NCBI GenBank assembly: GCA_020747065.1
Contig: JAGMVK010000013.1
Span: 496,001 to 560,000, forward strand
Origin: Cadophora sp. MPI-SDFR-AT-0126
Taxonomy: Eukaryota; Ascomycota; Leotiomycetes; Helotiales; Ploettnerulaceae
DNA: 64,000 nt
Reading direction: 5' to 3'
The notes under the pieces were generated by a model. That model ran no database searches, was not told where the DNA came from, and saw only the letters and a list, made by a program, of their open reading frames with translations. Positions within the stretch are counted from its first letter, which is position 1. Each line of letters opens with the position of its first letter. Shown here piece by piece: positions 1-11,875 of the stretch. Made by a program: the position numbers and the translations under genes.

Positions 1-190
1 TCTGATGATGACTTTGTGCAGAATTAGTGTAATTTGCTGCTCTTCTTCAATACCCTCAATCAATTAAGTTTTTCTTCATTCGACAACTGTAGTGTTCTAA
101 GGTGCAGATCTGTATCTACTATGCTTAGCATCCTGAACGCCTCAATCATCATCCGTCATAAGTTCATTCCGTAACCACGCCCAGCAGTAT
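1..190. other. 3' flank of CSN7, no gene seen
   Basis: This short AT-rich stretch lies downstream of the CSN7 stop codon. It probably holds the 3' UTR and polyadenylation region. I see no other feature in it. Confidence 0.5.
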
Positions 191-1128
191 CTACTTCCCC
201 ATGCCCAGACCGAAACCTCGTTTCTTCGCAGATCTCGTGTCCCGCTTACCGCCATCATCGTCTTCATCGTCGATATCCATGTCATCTGCATCATCGCCTC
301 CAAGTCCCCCACTACCCCGCTTCGCCGCCGCACCAAATCCCAACTTCTTACCCACGCCATGAAAGACACCACCCTTCTTCTCGCTCTTCTCATTCTCATT
401 GTCGCCTTTCACTTCCATCAGCTTCTCCACATGAGCATTCCACTCTGCTTCCTCGCGATGTCTCTTCAATGCTTCCGCCTTAATACTCGCAATCTGCTTC
501 TCAAGATCTGCCAGTGTCGATACACAGCGTGTGGACCACTCGTTCAACGTGCTTAGCATGGCTGGAATGGAGTTTGGTTGCAGATCCCGTAGTGGAGAGA
601 CGGACGACACAGCTACAACCTGGTGATAAGGATCCAGAGTCGCAGACACCAGCCCCGCATAGATAGCAGAAATAACCAGATCCTCCAGCTCCCTCGGCGT
701 CTCCAGACCCAAATTCTCCAATAATTTCGTGTATGACAAATCGGCCTGGTTCTTGGCTAGAGTAAGGAAAGAGAGTTGGCGTAATTTAAGCGTTTGCGCG
801 GCATTGAGCTGAGGCAGGTCCGCAGTACTGATGTGGTCGGTGTAGGTGCCATAGCTAAAGATCTTGAGGAGTGAAAGATGGTTGGAGAACTCGGGGGAGT
901 TGGCGAGAGCTTGGATATTGGGTGCTTGGAGGAGCTCGGCGAAGATGAAGGTGTTGGGTGCGCTGGTTGCGCCTTCGATTAGGTTTGCTGCTGCGCGAGG
1001 GGAGTTGGCGGTTTTGGTGAGGGCGAGGAAGGGCTGGGAGAGGTTATGTTAGTATTTGCTTTGCATGTGGAGCTAATGATGGGCATATGACTTACTGCCA
1101 AAGCGTTCATAGACTTCATCTGTTCCAT
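191..1128 (-). CDS. csn7: COP9 signalosome subunit 7 (PCI domain)
   Basis: This is a subunit of the COP9 signalosome, the nuclear complex that removes Nedd8 from cullin-RING ligases and in filamentous fungi affects development and light response. Two exons: 1128-1096 encodes MEQMKSMNALA, then a 62 nt intron 1095-1034 (GTAAGT...CAG), then 1033-191. The product is 291 aa, close to usual CSN7 length. Residues about 60-170 form the PCI region, with a winged-helix core around KLRQLSFLTLA and the LETPRELEDLVISAIYAGLV segment typical of CSN7. The C-terminus is charged: a heptad-like helix, then a Gly-rich acidic run (DDADDMDIDDEDDD) and a basic tail. The start is the first ATG before a good donor; in-frame ATGs four and seven codons later are possible alternatives. 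It is transcribed divergently from the copper ATPase. The family call is firm; the first exon is inferred from splice signals. Confidence 0.88.
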
Positions 1129-2444
1129 CTTGAATGTCGTTGTGGTGATTCGTTGCCTGTTTTGAAGCTCGATGTTTGAAGGCTGCTGAGGCAGATCTTC
1201 AGAAAGCTTGGTACTCTAGTCAAGCTTTGCCGATGTTCCGTAGCAGGTTTTGCCGGCTGTGATCTGACTTCAGAGAGATGAGTTAAAGAGTTGTCGTTGG
1301 TCAGAATGGAGTCGTTGTTTGTGACGAAACAGTGTCAAACGAGCTTGCTCTTCCAAAGAGGCATGTTGAAGCTCAGGCATGTATCAGGTTGGTTCCATGC
1401 TGCTAGCGTTCGGCTAGGAATACTAGCTCCGGGTCTATCGCTGGGCTGGATGTGGCACTTTTGGCGATGACCTGATATCAGGACCATGCAAAGAATACGG
1501 ACATCAGGAAAAGACACATGAATTGTTCAGTCGCTTCTAGATCACTCATGACAGTCGTGATTGTGATTGCTCAGGTGCTTCTAGATTTGTGCATAATATT
1601 GATTCGCATTCTACAGTATCAAGGGCCCTCGTCACTGGTCGACGAGGCTCGAGGCTGAGAGACAGACCCACATCCGGCTAAGAAAAGGACCAGAAGTCCC
1701 AAAGCGTCTCCTCCAGCGAGCAAGCCGCATTGACTGTTCAAGTGGCTGGATTTATGCTTCGAGACATCTGCTCCGTCCCTTCTTTACCAGGGTCGTCTGG
1801 AAGCTTACTTGACTTGTAACTTTCGTACTTTTTCTGCGTGATGCGTGTCGCATGTTCCGCTGTACATAATCTCTTGTAAGCCCCGGACTTCTCCAACACG
1901 CCACCTACCTCGAATACTTACCTCTCTTGCTTTTGTTTCCCACGGCCGTCTCTCTCTCCTTCACACTGTATGAAGGCCTCGACAACGGTCACCGCTCGAT
2001 CTCAAGTGTCACTGCAGGACCGATAGACATTTTCAGCTCCGGATCCTGCAATTCCGAGTTCCTCAGCCAAACTCAGATCCGAGGGTTGATCCTGATTCGA
2101 CCTTACCATCGTACCTGATATTTTACCGACGACAAATCAGTGACAAAGACAGCGCCAGAGCTCGGAACTTTCATTGAAGTGACACCACTTCCCGCAGGAG
2201 CTGGACTTCTGCTCACTCTTATCAATGTGAGTTCTTCTAATGATTACGATTACGGTTTCACAGGGTCAGCACTTGCCGCTGCCCCTCCTATCCTGACGTC
2301 CAATGTCTTACTGACTGCCACATAGAGTAAGGCGTAATATATTACTTTATCACAATCAGCCAGCCGGTAATATCCTCGAGGACTTCAAATCCCCACTGCC
2401 GCTCTTGAAGCGTAGCTGCTGAAGCAGCATTGAATTCATTCACG
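1129..2444. promoter_or_regulatory. Shared divergent promoter, CSN7 / copper ATPase
   Basis: This 1.3 kb gap separates two divergently transcribed genes and has no credible coding region. A pyrimidine-rich run at about 1905-1965 is typical of fungal core promoters and 5' leaders. Positions 2227-2325 look like a 5' UTR intron of the ATPase: donor GTGAGT at 2227, branch-like CTGAC at 2311 and acceptor TAG ending at 2325. I could not recognise a copper-response element with confidence. Confidence 0.45.
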
Positions 2445-5400
2445 ATGGCACCGTCCTATTTGAAGGTTGAGTCAAGAGGAAGTGCGCCGCGGCCCTCGAT
2501 AAGCACTCCTGCACACATGGCGACGACAACGTTGAAGGTTGGCGGTATGACGTGTGGCGCATGTACATCTGCGGTCGAAGCAGGCTTCAAAGGCGTCGAG
2601 GGAGTGGGAAACGTGTCTGTGAGCTTAGTGATGGAGAGAGCAGTCATCGTTCACGATCCCCAGCGGATAGCCGCCGAGCAAATACGAGAGATAATCGAAG
2701 ACCGGGGCTTCGACGCGGAGGTGCTGGCTACGGATTTACCATCGCCGATGTTTAGCAAGAAGGGATACCTTTATGATGAGGATATGGATGGGGAGGAAGA
2801 GGACGAGCCGACCATCACTACAACGACTTTGGCTGTGGAAGGGATGACATGCGGGGCATGCACATCTGCTATCGAGGGAGGTTTCAAGAGCGTAACGGGA
2901 GTGAAACATTTCAGCATATCATTACTGTCGGAAAGGGCGGTAGTCGAGCATGACGAGACCCTGTTGAGTGCTGAACAGATCGCGGAGATAATTGAGGACC
3001 GAGGGTTTGGAGCGACGATCGTGGAGAGTAATAAATCGGAACCAACGAAGAGCCTGAAGACACGCCGCGGAAGTTCGGGGAGGAGAGAAAAGGTTGCGAC
3101 GACCACAGTTGCGATCGAAGGGATGACTTGTGGAGCATGTACTTCTGCTATCGAGGGCGGGTTCAAAGACCTAGAATGCCTGGTCCAGTTCAACATCAGT
3201 CTTCTGGCAGAAAGAGCGGTGATCGTGCACGATCCATCAAAGCTGTCAGCTGAGAAGATTGCTGAGATAATAGAGGACCGAGGATTTGATGCAAAGATCA
3301 TTTCGACACAACTGGGCAGCTCCTCGCAGTCTTCCTCGGCAGCCGTAGCACAGTTTAAAGTGTTTGGCGTCAGAGACGCTGCTGCAGCCACTGCTCTTGA
3401 GGCAAAATTGCAGTCCATGCCAGGAGTCAACTCAGCAACCGTCAGTCTTGCGACTTCCCGACTCAATGTCTCGCATCAACCGAACATTGCTGGACTTCGT
3501 GCTCTGGTCGAACTTATCGAAGCACAAGGGTACAATGCCCTTGTAGCAGACAATGATGACAACAACGCTCAGCTCGAATCTCTTTCAAAAACCAAGGAGA
3601 TCACGGAATGGCGAAGGGCTTTCAAGACCTCTCTAGCTTTCGCGATTCCGGTTACCCTCATCAGCATGATCATTCCTATGATGGTCCCAGCCCTCGACTT
3701 CGGGAGTCTCACTATTATTCCCGGCCTTTATCTGGGAGATATCATTTGTTTAGTCCTTACGATACCCGTCCAATTCGGAATTGGCAAGCGTTTTTACATT
3801 TCTGCATATAAATCCATGAAGCATGGTTCACCTACCATGGACGTCTTGGTTGTCCTTGGTACATCAGCGGCATTCTTCTTCAGTATTGCCGCGATGCTTG
3901 TCTCTATTTTCTGCCCTCCTCACACTCGACCTAGCACGATCTTCGATACCAGCAGCATGTTGATCACATTCATTACCCTCGGACGATTTCTTGAGAACAG
4001 GGCCAAAGGACAGACATCGAGAGCTCTTTCAAGGCTCATGTCACTTGCTCCTTCAATGGCCACCATCTATGCAGATCCAATTGCAGCAGACAAAGCTGCA
4101 GAAGGCTGGGACGTTGCCATTGGGACTGGAAATGAGGCAAAGAACGATTCGGCACAAGAAGGAAACGCCGCTGAGGAGAAGGTTATCCCAACTGAACTCA
4201 TTCAAGTTGGTGATATTGTTATCCTGAGACCAGGTGACAAGATCCCGGCCGATGGTACTGTCACCCGAGGAGAGACATATGTTGATGAGAGCATGGTCAC
4301 CGGAGAAGCAATGCCAGTGCAGAAGCGAAAGGGCGGTCTTCTCATCGGAGGCACTGTTAACGGTACTGGTCGTGTCGATTTCCGCGTCACCAGAGCAGGC
4401 AGAGACACACAACTCAGCCAGATTGTCAAGCTTGTTCAAGACGCGCAAACCACGAGAGCCCCTATTCAACGCCTTGCTGACACCATTGCTGGATATTTTG
4501 TCCCAATCATCCTCTTACTCGGGTTTCTTACCTTTGCGACGTGGATGGTTCTCAGTCATGCCCTTTCCAACCCACCAAAGATCTTCGTTGATGAGGCTAG
4601 CGGTGGAAAGTTCATGGTTTGTGTGAAGCTTTGCATTTCCGTCATTGTCTTTGCCTGCCCTTGTGCTCTCGGCCTTGCAACTCCAACGGCTGTTATGGTC
4701 GGAACTGGTGTTGGTGCGGAGAATGGAATTTTGGTTAAAGGTGGCGCTGCTCTCGAGACCACAACAAAGATCACTCAGGTTGTACTTGATAAGACTGGGA
4801 CTTTGACGCTTGGTAAAATGACAGTGGCAACCTCGAAACTTGTTCCAACATGGGAGAACAGCGAATGGCGCAAGAAGCTCTGGTGGACTATTCTTGGTCT
4901 CGCAGAAATGGGTAGCGAACATCCGATTGGTAAAGCAATCCTTGCATCAGCAAAAGAACAGCTGGGCCTCGACATTGAGGGCACAATAGATGGGAGTGTC
5001 GGAGACTTCGAAGCTGTCGTAGGTAAAGGTATCAGTGCTCTTGTAGAGCCTGCGACCAGTGCTGAAAGAGCTCGATATCGTGTTCTGATTGGAAGTGTCC
5101 GCTTCCTTCGGGATAATAATGTTGAGGTACCCCAATCTGCTGTCAACTCTTCCGAAGAGGCCAACATCAAGGCCGCGGGGTCAGCCAAATCCCCTTCAGC
5201 CGGAACTACGAACATCTTTATTGCTGTTGATGGTGCGTTCTCCGGACATCTCTGCCTCTCGGATACCATCAAAGACAGCGCACGGGCAGCGATTGCAGCT
5301 CTGCACAGAATGGGCGTCAAGACTGCCATTGTCACAGGCGACCAGCGCTCCACTGCCATCGCAGTCGCGCGCCTCGTAGGCATCCCATCCGAGAATGTTC

Positions 5401-5996
5401 ACGCCGGCGTCACCCCAGACCAAAAACAAGACATCATCCGCAAATTTCAAGACGCAGGCGAATGCGTTGCCATGGTGGGTGATGGAATCAATGATTCTCC
5501 CGCTCTCGCAACCGCAGACGTCGGAATCGCCATGGCTTCCGGCACTGACGTAGCCATGGAAGCCGCAGACATCGTCCTCATGCGTCCCAACGATCTCATG
5601 GACATCCCCGCCTCGATCCAACTCGCCCGTTCAATCTTCAACCGCATCAAGCTCAATTTGAGCTGGGCGTGCGGATACAATGTCATCGGTCTCCCGTTCG
5701 CAATGGGCATCTTCCTGCCTTTCGGTTACCATCTCCACCCAATGGCAGCAGGTGCCGCAATGGCAGCTAGTAGCGTAAGTGTAGTCTGCAGCAGTCTTCT
5801 TCTCAAGTTCTGGAAGCGGCCACGCTGGATGGACGATGCTCTCGCAGAGGAGAAGGGTCAATTGAGGAGGAGAGGCGCGGGATGGGGCTTTGGCGGTTTG
5901 GTCGGCAAGGTCACCGATCTCGCGAGAGCGGCCACAGGTCGTAAGAGGAAGGAGGAGGATGGTTATGTCCCATTAAGTAATCTCGAGGCTGTGTAG
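2445..5996 (+). CDS. CCC2: Copper-transporting P1B-type ATPase (Ccc2/ATP7 family)
   Basis: This P-type ATPase should pump Cu(I) into the late Golgi for cuproenzymes such as laccases and the Fet3-type ferroxidase, taking copper from an Atx1-like chaperone. It is an intronless gene of 1183 aa. Three N-terminal HMA domains each carry GMTCGAC (Cys pairs at residues 37/40, 136/139, 229/232). A fourth HMA-like fold at about 300-372 lacks the CxxC pair. Downstream are membrane helices, the actuator TGE loop at 619-621, the CPC ion-binding motif at 738-740, the phosphorylation site DKTGT (Asp782), the SEHPIG histidine of the P1B nucleotide domain (His826) and GDGIND at 1012-1017. All signature residues are present. 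The ATG at 2445 (cacgATGg) gives a normal N-terminus. Yeast Ccc2 has two HMA domains, so three plus one degenerate is an expanded array. Confidence 0.95.
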   Translation: MAPSYLKVESRGSAPRPSISTPAHMATTTLKVGGMTCGACTSAVEAGFKGVEGVGNVSVSLVMERAVIVHDPQRIAAEQIREIIEDRGFDAEVLATDLPSPMFSKKGYLYDEDMDGEEEDEPTITTTTLAVEGMTCGACTSAIEGGFKSVTGVKHFSISLLSERAVVEHDETLLSAEQIAEIIEDRGFGATIVESNKSEPTKSLKTRRGSSGRREKVATTTVAIEGMTCGACTSAIEGGFKDLECLVQFNISLLAERAVIVHDPSKLSAEKIAEIIEDRGFDAKIISTQLGSSSQSSSAAVAQFKVFGVRDAAAATALEAKLQSMPGVNSATVSLATSRLNVSHQPNIAGLRALVELIEAQGYNALVADNDDNNAQLESLSKTKEITEWRRAFKTSLAFAIPVTLISMIIPMMVPALDFGSLTIIPGLYLGDIICLVLTIPVQFGIGKRFYISAYKSMKHGSPTMDVLVVLGTSAAFFFSIAAMLVSIFCPPHTRPSTIFDTSSMLITFITLGRFLENRAKGQTSRALSRLMSLAPSMATIYADPIAADKAAEGWDVAIGTGNEAKNDSAQEGNAAEEKVIPTELIQVGDIVILRPGDKIPADGTVTRGETYVDESMVTGEAMPVQKRKGGLLIGGTVNGTGRVDFRVTRAGRDTQLSQIVKLVQDAQTTRAPIQRLADTIAGYFVPIILLLGFLTFATWMVLSHALSNPPKIFVDEASGGKFMVCVKLCISVIVFACPCALGLATPTAVMVGTGVGAENGILVKGGAALETTTKITQVVLDKTGTLTLGKMTVATSKLVPTWENSEWRKKLWWTILGLAEMGSEHPIGKAILASAKEQLGLDIEGTIDGSVGDFEAVVGKGISALVEPATSAERARYRVLIGSVRFLRDNNVEVPQSAVNSSEEANIKAAGSAKSPSAGTTNIFIAVDGAFSGHLCLSDTIKDSARAAIAALHRMGVKTAIVTGDQRSTAIAVARLVGIPSENVHAGVTPDQKQDIIRKFQDAGECVAMVGDGINDSPALATADVGIAMASGTDVAMEAADIVLMRPNDLMDIPASIQLARSIFNRIKLNLSWACGYNVIGLPFAMGIFLPFGYHLHPMAAGAAMAASSVSVVCSSLLLKFWKRPRWMDDALAEEKGQLRRRGAGWGFGGLVGKVTDLARAATGRKRKEEDGYVPLSNLEAV

Positions 5997-7211
5997 AAAA
6001 GCAGAGATACGTAGAGGACGAAATACCTCTTCTCATTTTACCCATTGTTATCTGTATATTTTGGAAAGCGCTTAGCGGTGCATGCATATTTAGCTTGTCT
6101 TTTCCTTTGTATGTTTTGGTTGTTGGGATAGGATATGGTATGAGGTACGATGTGATGGCATCTAGATATCTATGGAGGCTTAAAATGGATACAAGTACAT
6201 CATGAAGTTCACACCCTTCGCATTCTAGTCGTATGATCTCGCTACATGCGATTCTGTAAGCGAGAAGAACGAGGTCGTCACTTACCAACAGCACCTGCGT
6301 GAGATAAGGCCCCAAGAAGAATTGCGCTTCTCCAGCTCATAATCTTGACAGAAAAGCTCGATAAGAAATCAAGCTCAAGTCAAGGAATAATCCGTGCAGA
6401 GACAAATCATGGCATAGCCCATTTTCTACACTACTAGACGACCCGAGTTCCTGTCCTCTATCCGACGAGAGCGATAGCCCAATCTTTGGTGGCTCGAGGT
6501 ACAGCAGACGCGCGGATGGCAGCACATCCCTCCCCCAACTCTGCAGATCGCTGCGTAACCCCTTATGCTTATTTTATCTATGACAGCCCTCCGAGCTTGC
6601 AAATTCCTTCCAATCAAGTCGATCGACATGTCTGAACGTCGGTTGTGTGTTCTCTAGCGAGGTATTTAGGGGTCCAGTACGAGGTGAATACGAGAGCAAC
6701 CCCCGAGTCCGAGTGCGAGCGAACGAAGATGTACGAGCCGCCAACTTAGAAATTTAGAAAGGCCGAATTCTACCCAACGGTAAGGCTGGGTTTATGTGAA
6801 TCGTAGGGAAAACCAAGGTAATCGTGCCTTAATGGGAGGTAAGTATGGTTGGGATCCACGTCAGTGGGCGTTCTTGGCAAATTATTTAGAGGGTTATCAG
6901 GTTTTGGTTGATGCTTGATAGAGATGGCTAAATGTTTCTAGATTTCTTGGGGCTGGAAATGGGTTTGGGATATATAGGGGAAGGATCTCTTCGTTGATAT
7001 TTGGACTGAAGTATTCATACTCATTGCAAATACAGACTAAACTCCTTGCTCATCTCCAACCTCTCTCTTCTCTTCTTTCTTCCTTCCTCCTCCAAACCCC
7101 AAACTTGGATCTTTGTCTTGGACAACACAGGAACACTATCAGACGAGCCTCCTCGACTTTTATCAAAAACTGACACAACTGTCCCACGTCTGAAGAATAC
7201 GAATCGATAAA
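5997..7211. other. Intergenic; promoter of the next gene
   Basis: No gene is supported here. The first 200 bases should be the ATPase 3' UTR. Near the right end a TATA-like TATATA sits at 6971-6976 and a CT-rich leader covers about 7050-7100. Both fit the core promoter of the gene starting at 7212. Confidence 0.45.
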
Positions 7212-8077
7212 ATGCCTAATTTTATGAGAGGTTCCTTCAAGACCCGCTCACAGGTCAAACTATGGGTACATCTCGTGGCTTTGACGCTCGCCATCAGCGT
7301 CACATCTGTCGCCGTAGCACGGATGCTCATCACGAACAGCCAGAGGAAAGCTGCTGCTGCATCCAGCGTGACGGGCAATGGCGGACGGAGGAGTATGTCT
7401 GGGCAGATAGCTCTGAGCATGGTATGTGTACCTACCTTACATTTTCCCAGTTCAGAGTCCTTTCTTAAGTTTGGGTACCCTCATTTGGAACAGCCTCTAA
7501 CTAATATTGTGTGCAATAGGCTGCCAAATCCATTTTCTTCATCATATACCAACTGATGGCCGATCACAAATATTATTTCAAGGAGAGGCCGAAAGTAAAC
7601 CTGGTTCTCAACTGCATTGAGGCTGTCGCTTGGCCTGCTGTCGTGGCTTTCACGGTCCAGGGTATCTTGAAGAAGTGTACTGGTACGACTTGTATCCTGA
7701 GTTGGATTATTGTTCCGCTGGCAGTTGTCATGAGGTACGTGATCGCTAGCTTGACTAAGATTCGCTTTTGACGTATGAGTGTATTGGGGACTAACGGATG
7801 CTTGTACAGTATGGTTTCTGCCCTCGCAGCGTACCTTTCGGTTGGTGACTGGCAGTATTTCAAGCAGACGGGCTTGAAGCCAAGTGAAACCCTAGAGCAA
7901 ACGAGTGAGCACAAGCTGGAGTCTGCTCAGGTGAGGGCCAGAGACATCAACCCCGAGGTCACCAGGCCCAAAAAGAGCAGGACCAGACACAGTGGGAGCG
8001 GACATAGTGGGAGCAGACATAGTGGGAGCAGAGATCATAGGACCAGAAGTACCAGAGAAACCCGGCCGTATAGATAG
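7212..8077 (+). CDS. Hypothetical four-helix membrane protein
   Basis: I do not recognise this family. Three exons (7212-7421, 7520-7734, 7810-8077) with clean introns (GTATGT...TAG, GTACGT...CAG) give 230 aa. Four hydrophobic segments are visible: about residues 14-38 (LWVHLVALTLAISVTSVAV), 62-83, 96-118 and 126-150. The layout resembles small fungal MARVEL-like or other tetraspanning proteins, but no diagnostic motif is seen. The C-terminal 80 residues are hydrophilic and basic, with a short tandem repeat (HSGSG, HSGSR, HSGSR) encoded by 15 nt units near 7990-8035, and an Arg-rich end. A TATA-like box and CT-rich leader precede the gene. The splice model is well supported because the hydrophobic segments continue across both junctions. 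Confidence 0.72.
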
Positions 8078-9924
8078 AAGTGCTGCCGGTGGATTGCGAG
8101 AGCGTGGTTGGGGAACGGCATCAATGAATTGGATGAACGATAGAAGAGTTTGGTAGACTTGGACAGCTGGGGAACTTGGCTAGGATGATTTCATGAGGCG
8201 TTTGGCGTGCAGCGACAATTTCTTTGGTTATTCATGGTTGATGATACGGACGATGATGGCAGCTTCTAAGCAGCTATGTATAGACGGTACGAATTCAAGT
8301 ATAAAAGAATCTAGAGAAAGATTAGATAAATAGCTTGAAATCTCAGTACAGTAAATCTTGCACAGAGAAGGAGCCACTCGGTATGAACCCACAGTGCCGA
8401 GGAAGAGTCGACACGAATCTCGTTCAGTCCGCCCGCAGGAAGAGTTTCCTGGAGACGGCATGGAAGTAGGCAAGCGCAGATAGGTAAAGTTGTGCCGTCA
8501 ACTAGCAGTGTTTTGATGTTGAATTAGGAAGGTGTAGTGCGTGAGGAGGGAAACTTGCTGTCGCTTTCATGTTATAGTCGGTGCCTTCGAACTTCGAGAA
8601 TGATACAGTATGTGGCGTCTGTAGCTCCTCACTTGTCACTCAGATAATTTTCCTTTTTCGTTCAGATCCACTTTTGATTGTCACTGATGTCGGTCCCAGG
8701 TACTTGCCATCTTGGGTTGATTTAGAACGAACTTTTCTCTTAGGCCACGCGTTATAGAAGTGCAAGAATCTCGATGACCTCAGAACGCCCCGTGTACCCT
8801 CTTCCATTCTCAACCTTTCATGAGGAAATCATGGGTGAGTTTCGGTTCGGAATGTTCTGCCGCAACCATGTCGTGGCTGAGCGAAGGAAGAGATTCGGAG
8901 CAATTCCCGACTAGTACAGAGCGATTTAACCTTACTCCCAAGCGTGAACCTTACGAAACTACGGCAAAGTTGCTGGGACGCTTTGAGACACCGGGAGCTT
9001 TTCTTCAACGTAGCACTTTCCTATTTTGCATTTATCCTCGAGCAAGTCATGCCTTCATGTTCACTTACCTGAGTTAGACATGGATTTTTGACTGCCGAGA
9101 AGCAGGATCACGAAACCAGACCCCGCAGTTGCAAAGGACAAAGTCACATCGGCTGACATCCGAATCGATAAAGGTTCAAGAACAGACGTATTGCGAGGTA
9201 GCTAAAGCCTACGAATCATGACCAGGAGCCCTGAACGTCTTTTGCTCGCAGAATCCACATTTTTTGAGCTCTGACCACTCTTCAACGGGAACCTTGCCGA
9301 AAGGCACGATGTCGGCAGTGAGATGATCGGGCCCAAGATCCCACTTGGTTCAAACTGGAAGGAGATCCGGCTCAGACGTTCTTAATATGCAGTGATATCG
9401 AGCCGTTTGAGGCACGTCCCGACCCCCATTTTGTCTTCTTTGAGGTGTTTCCCGCTTGGCGGGGCCATTCGTGGAGGGACCAGGAGTTGCCGCAGGGGCA
9501 ACCCCCTTTTCATCTCTCCGCCACAGCGAATCAGACCACAGACTCACGGACGTGGAACGACCGGACGAATCTATTGTGGAGAGTCGATAGCCTGCTCGTG
9601 ATAGATGATGGGCCGAGGAGCATTCGGAGAGAAATATTTTGAGCAAGGAGATGGATATCCAGGGGGGTTGCGTGCAGCTACCGCAGTGAGATGTAATCTT
9701 CCTGCGCGTCAAATGGCAGCAAGGCAAGACATCTTGGGCGATGAGATCCACCATATCCCGATCTGCTAGGAAGTGGTGAAAGTACAAAGTTTGTACATGC
9801 CGCTCTCTGTGATGCTGGTCTTCTTTCTGTAGGTACTTCCTCCATACATACTCTTTGTCTTGCATTTTGCATCCACACTCGTTACTACTACTTTATAGAG
9901 TAGCTCACTTTTAAATCTATAATC
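8078..9924. other. Intergenic, no supported gene
   Basis: This 1.85 kb stretch contains only short open frames without recognisable protein character. The longest is 171 codons on the minus strand at 9350-9865; it begins with ATG but has shadow-like composition. The last 150 bases probably hold the promoter and 5' leader of the secreted-protein gene at 9925. Confidence 0.4.
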
Positions 9925-11507
9925 ATGAAGTCCTCGTTAAGTCTTGCGGCGCTTTTCGCCATGGCAGCAACAGTAGTCGTTGCGCAAGACGGAGATGCTT
10001 GTGAGGCTGATATTCCAACTGGGGTGAAGGCAGCATCTCTCACCACAGCATCCTCTTCCTCAGTCAACATGGTACCTGTTCTTGCGGATGTAAACCCATC
10101 CACGAACTCTACCAAGTTGTATGTTCCTTCAAAGAGACCTCGCTTCGACAGACACGACCCCAAGAATGTTGTTCCCTCAAAGAACACATCTTGTTACTAT
10201 TCAGCTAATTCGACCTCGGGAAGCATGGTGGTGAACAACACCATGAAATACCCGACAGTCGTCTTGGAGGATATTGCTTCCATTATCAACGTTGACTGTA
10301 CTGCTGATTCAGTCGCGGTCACTTTCAATGACACCACTACTTTCGCGAAAGCACAAAGTGCTTGGTGAGCGATGCTTCATCATTGGGAACAAACAACCGA
10401 GAAACTAACCCAGCTTAGGGCTTCCAAATCAAACACCTCTATGGTCTTGATCACCAATCATCTTGGTGACTGCGATGCCGAGCTTGAGAGAAGCTACTTC
10501 CTCACCAATAGTATTTCTTTCGATGGTGAGACTTTGGTTGCTACCGCCAGCGCCCAAGCAGCCAACATCTCAACTGTTGCCAGTAAGTAAACATCTTCTT
10601 AAACAGTCTCAGACAACTACTAACCTTAACAGCTTATACTACGATTGCTTTTGGCAACATAGAAGCCGCTATCACCAACACAACCAACGACAAGCGCGCC
10701 TTGGTCCTCGATCCGAAATATACTTTCAGCCCGTCTATTGCCCTTCCCGAAGATACTGTTCTGTTTGAATATGACCCATATGTCACCATCACCGCTGATA
10801 ACGCGTCTTTCTCCTCGGAAATCACATTTTCCGGCTACCTGGCTTACAACTGGTGGCTCTGGAAGTTGGAGGCTCTCTACTTCGACATCGACGCTGGCTT
10901 CAAGGCTGATCTCGGTCTGACCGCCGATGTCAAAGCCTCTTATGAGACCGCCTTCTCCTACGCTCCGGCTTCCCTCTACTACGGCGTCTCCGTTCCAGGT
11001 GTTCTGGAACTGGGACCTATGCTCCAGTTCTCCGTTGGTACTGAGATTGGTGTTTCTGCTGCTGCTCAACTCACTACCGCATTCGAAGTCGCCCTTGCAA
11101 ACGGAAACGTCCACCTCGATGTCCTTGACTCCAAGAAGACCGGTGTTTCCGGCTGGACCCCTACTTACTCCGCTGGCGCCGATATTAACGGTCAAGTGCA
11201 AGCATACCTCAACCCCTCCGCGGCTCTCACCGTCGAAATCGCAGCTAAGGCGTTCGGTGGCCTGATTGACCTCTCCACTGGTCTCACCGCTAAGCCGGGA
11301 TTCGACAACAGCTTTACTCTCACTGGCGGCGTTGGAGTCGATCTCGGTGGACTGAAGAACATCACCAATTCTGCTGGCTGTACTCAAGGACTTCAACTCA
11401 ACAGCAACTTTACTTTCGCTCTTGACGCTTTTGCTACGCAGTGGTACTCTGCCACTTTGTACGAGGTTGAGGTTCCTCTTCTGGATAAGTGCTATAGCTG
11501 GGCTTAG
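9925..11507 (+). CDS. Secreted protein, DUF7029/DUF7223-like
   Basis: This is a predicted secreted protein of 492 aa. Three exons: 9925-10364, 10419-10582 and 10633-11507; introns GTGAGC...TAG and GTAAGT...CAG. The signal peptide is about residues 1-20 (MKSSLSLAALFAMAATVVVA, then QDGD). The N-terminal half has a segment around YPTVVLEDIASIINVDC with several N-glycosylation sites (NSTS, NNT, NDT). The C-terminal half is a beta-rich repeat of alternating hydrophobic strands with conserved aromatic patches (YNWWLWKLE, PMLQFSVGTEIGV) and Asp/Gly turns. This two-part layout matches fungal extracellular proteins that I associate with DUF7029 and DUF7223; that assignment is from memory and moderate. 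No catalytic motif is visible, so the function is unknown. A role in wall adhesion or host contact would be speculation. Confidence 0.8.
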
Positions 11508-11875
11508 ATTTTGATATGATGGCCTTGTGGTTTGACGAGAGACTACTGCTTTTACGCAACCCCGAATTTCCTATGTTGACTATTCAGATCTGTAAATATT
11601 TAGTAGCGAGCGTAGTTACTTATGAGCACAAAGAGACGCTGCATGATACTGATAATGGATATCACAAATAATGATTAGTTCTGTCTTGTTGTGATGCGAC
11701 CGTGTCGATTGTACCTTGAGCTTGGACGATGTTATTGGGGTGCAGAGAAAGCCATTGATTACTGGCTCAAAATGGCGAATTGGCTACTTGGTTTTTGTTT
11801 CTCGGCCAAGACAAAGCCTCGGTCAGCGCCGCTCTCATCACTGCCAGCGGTTTCAGCGCTTCCCTGCTTCTCTTC
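11508..11875. other. Convergent 3' intergenic gap
   Basis: This is the space between two convergent genes. It should contain both 3' UTRs. I see no gene or repeat. Confidence 0.4.

Noticed and set aside
2771..3466. 231-codon antisense ORF inside the copper ATPase
   Set aside because: It is a shadow of the conserved HMA coding sequence; repeats in it mirror the sense HMA domains.
9350..9865. 171-codon minus-strand ORF upstream of the secreted-protein gene
   Set aside because: It overlaps the likely promoter of the gene at 9925, and its composition is not protein-like.
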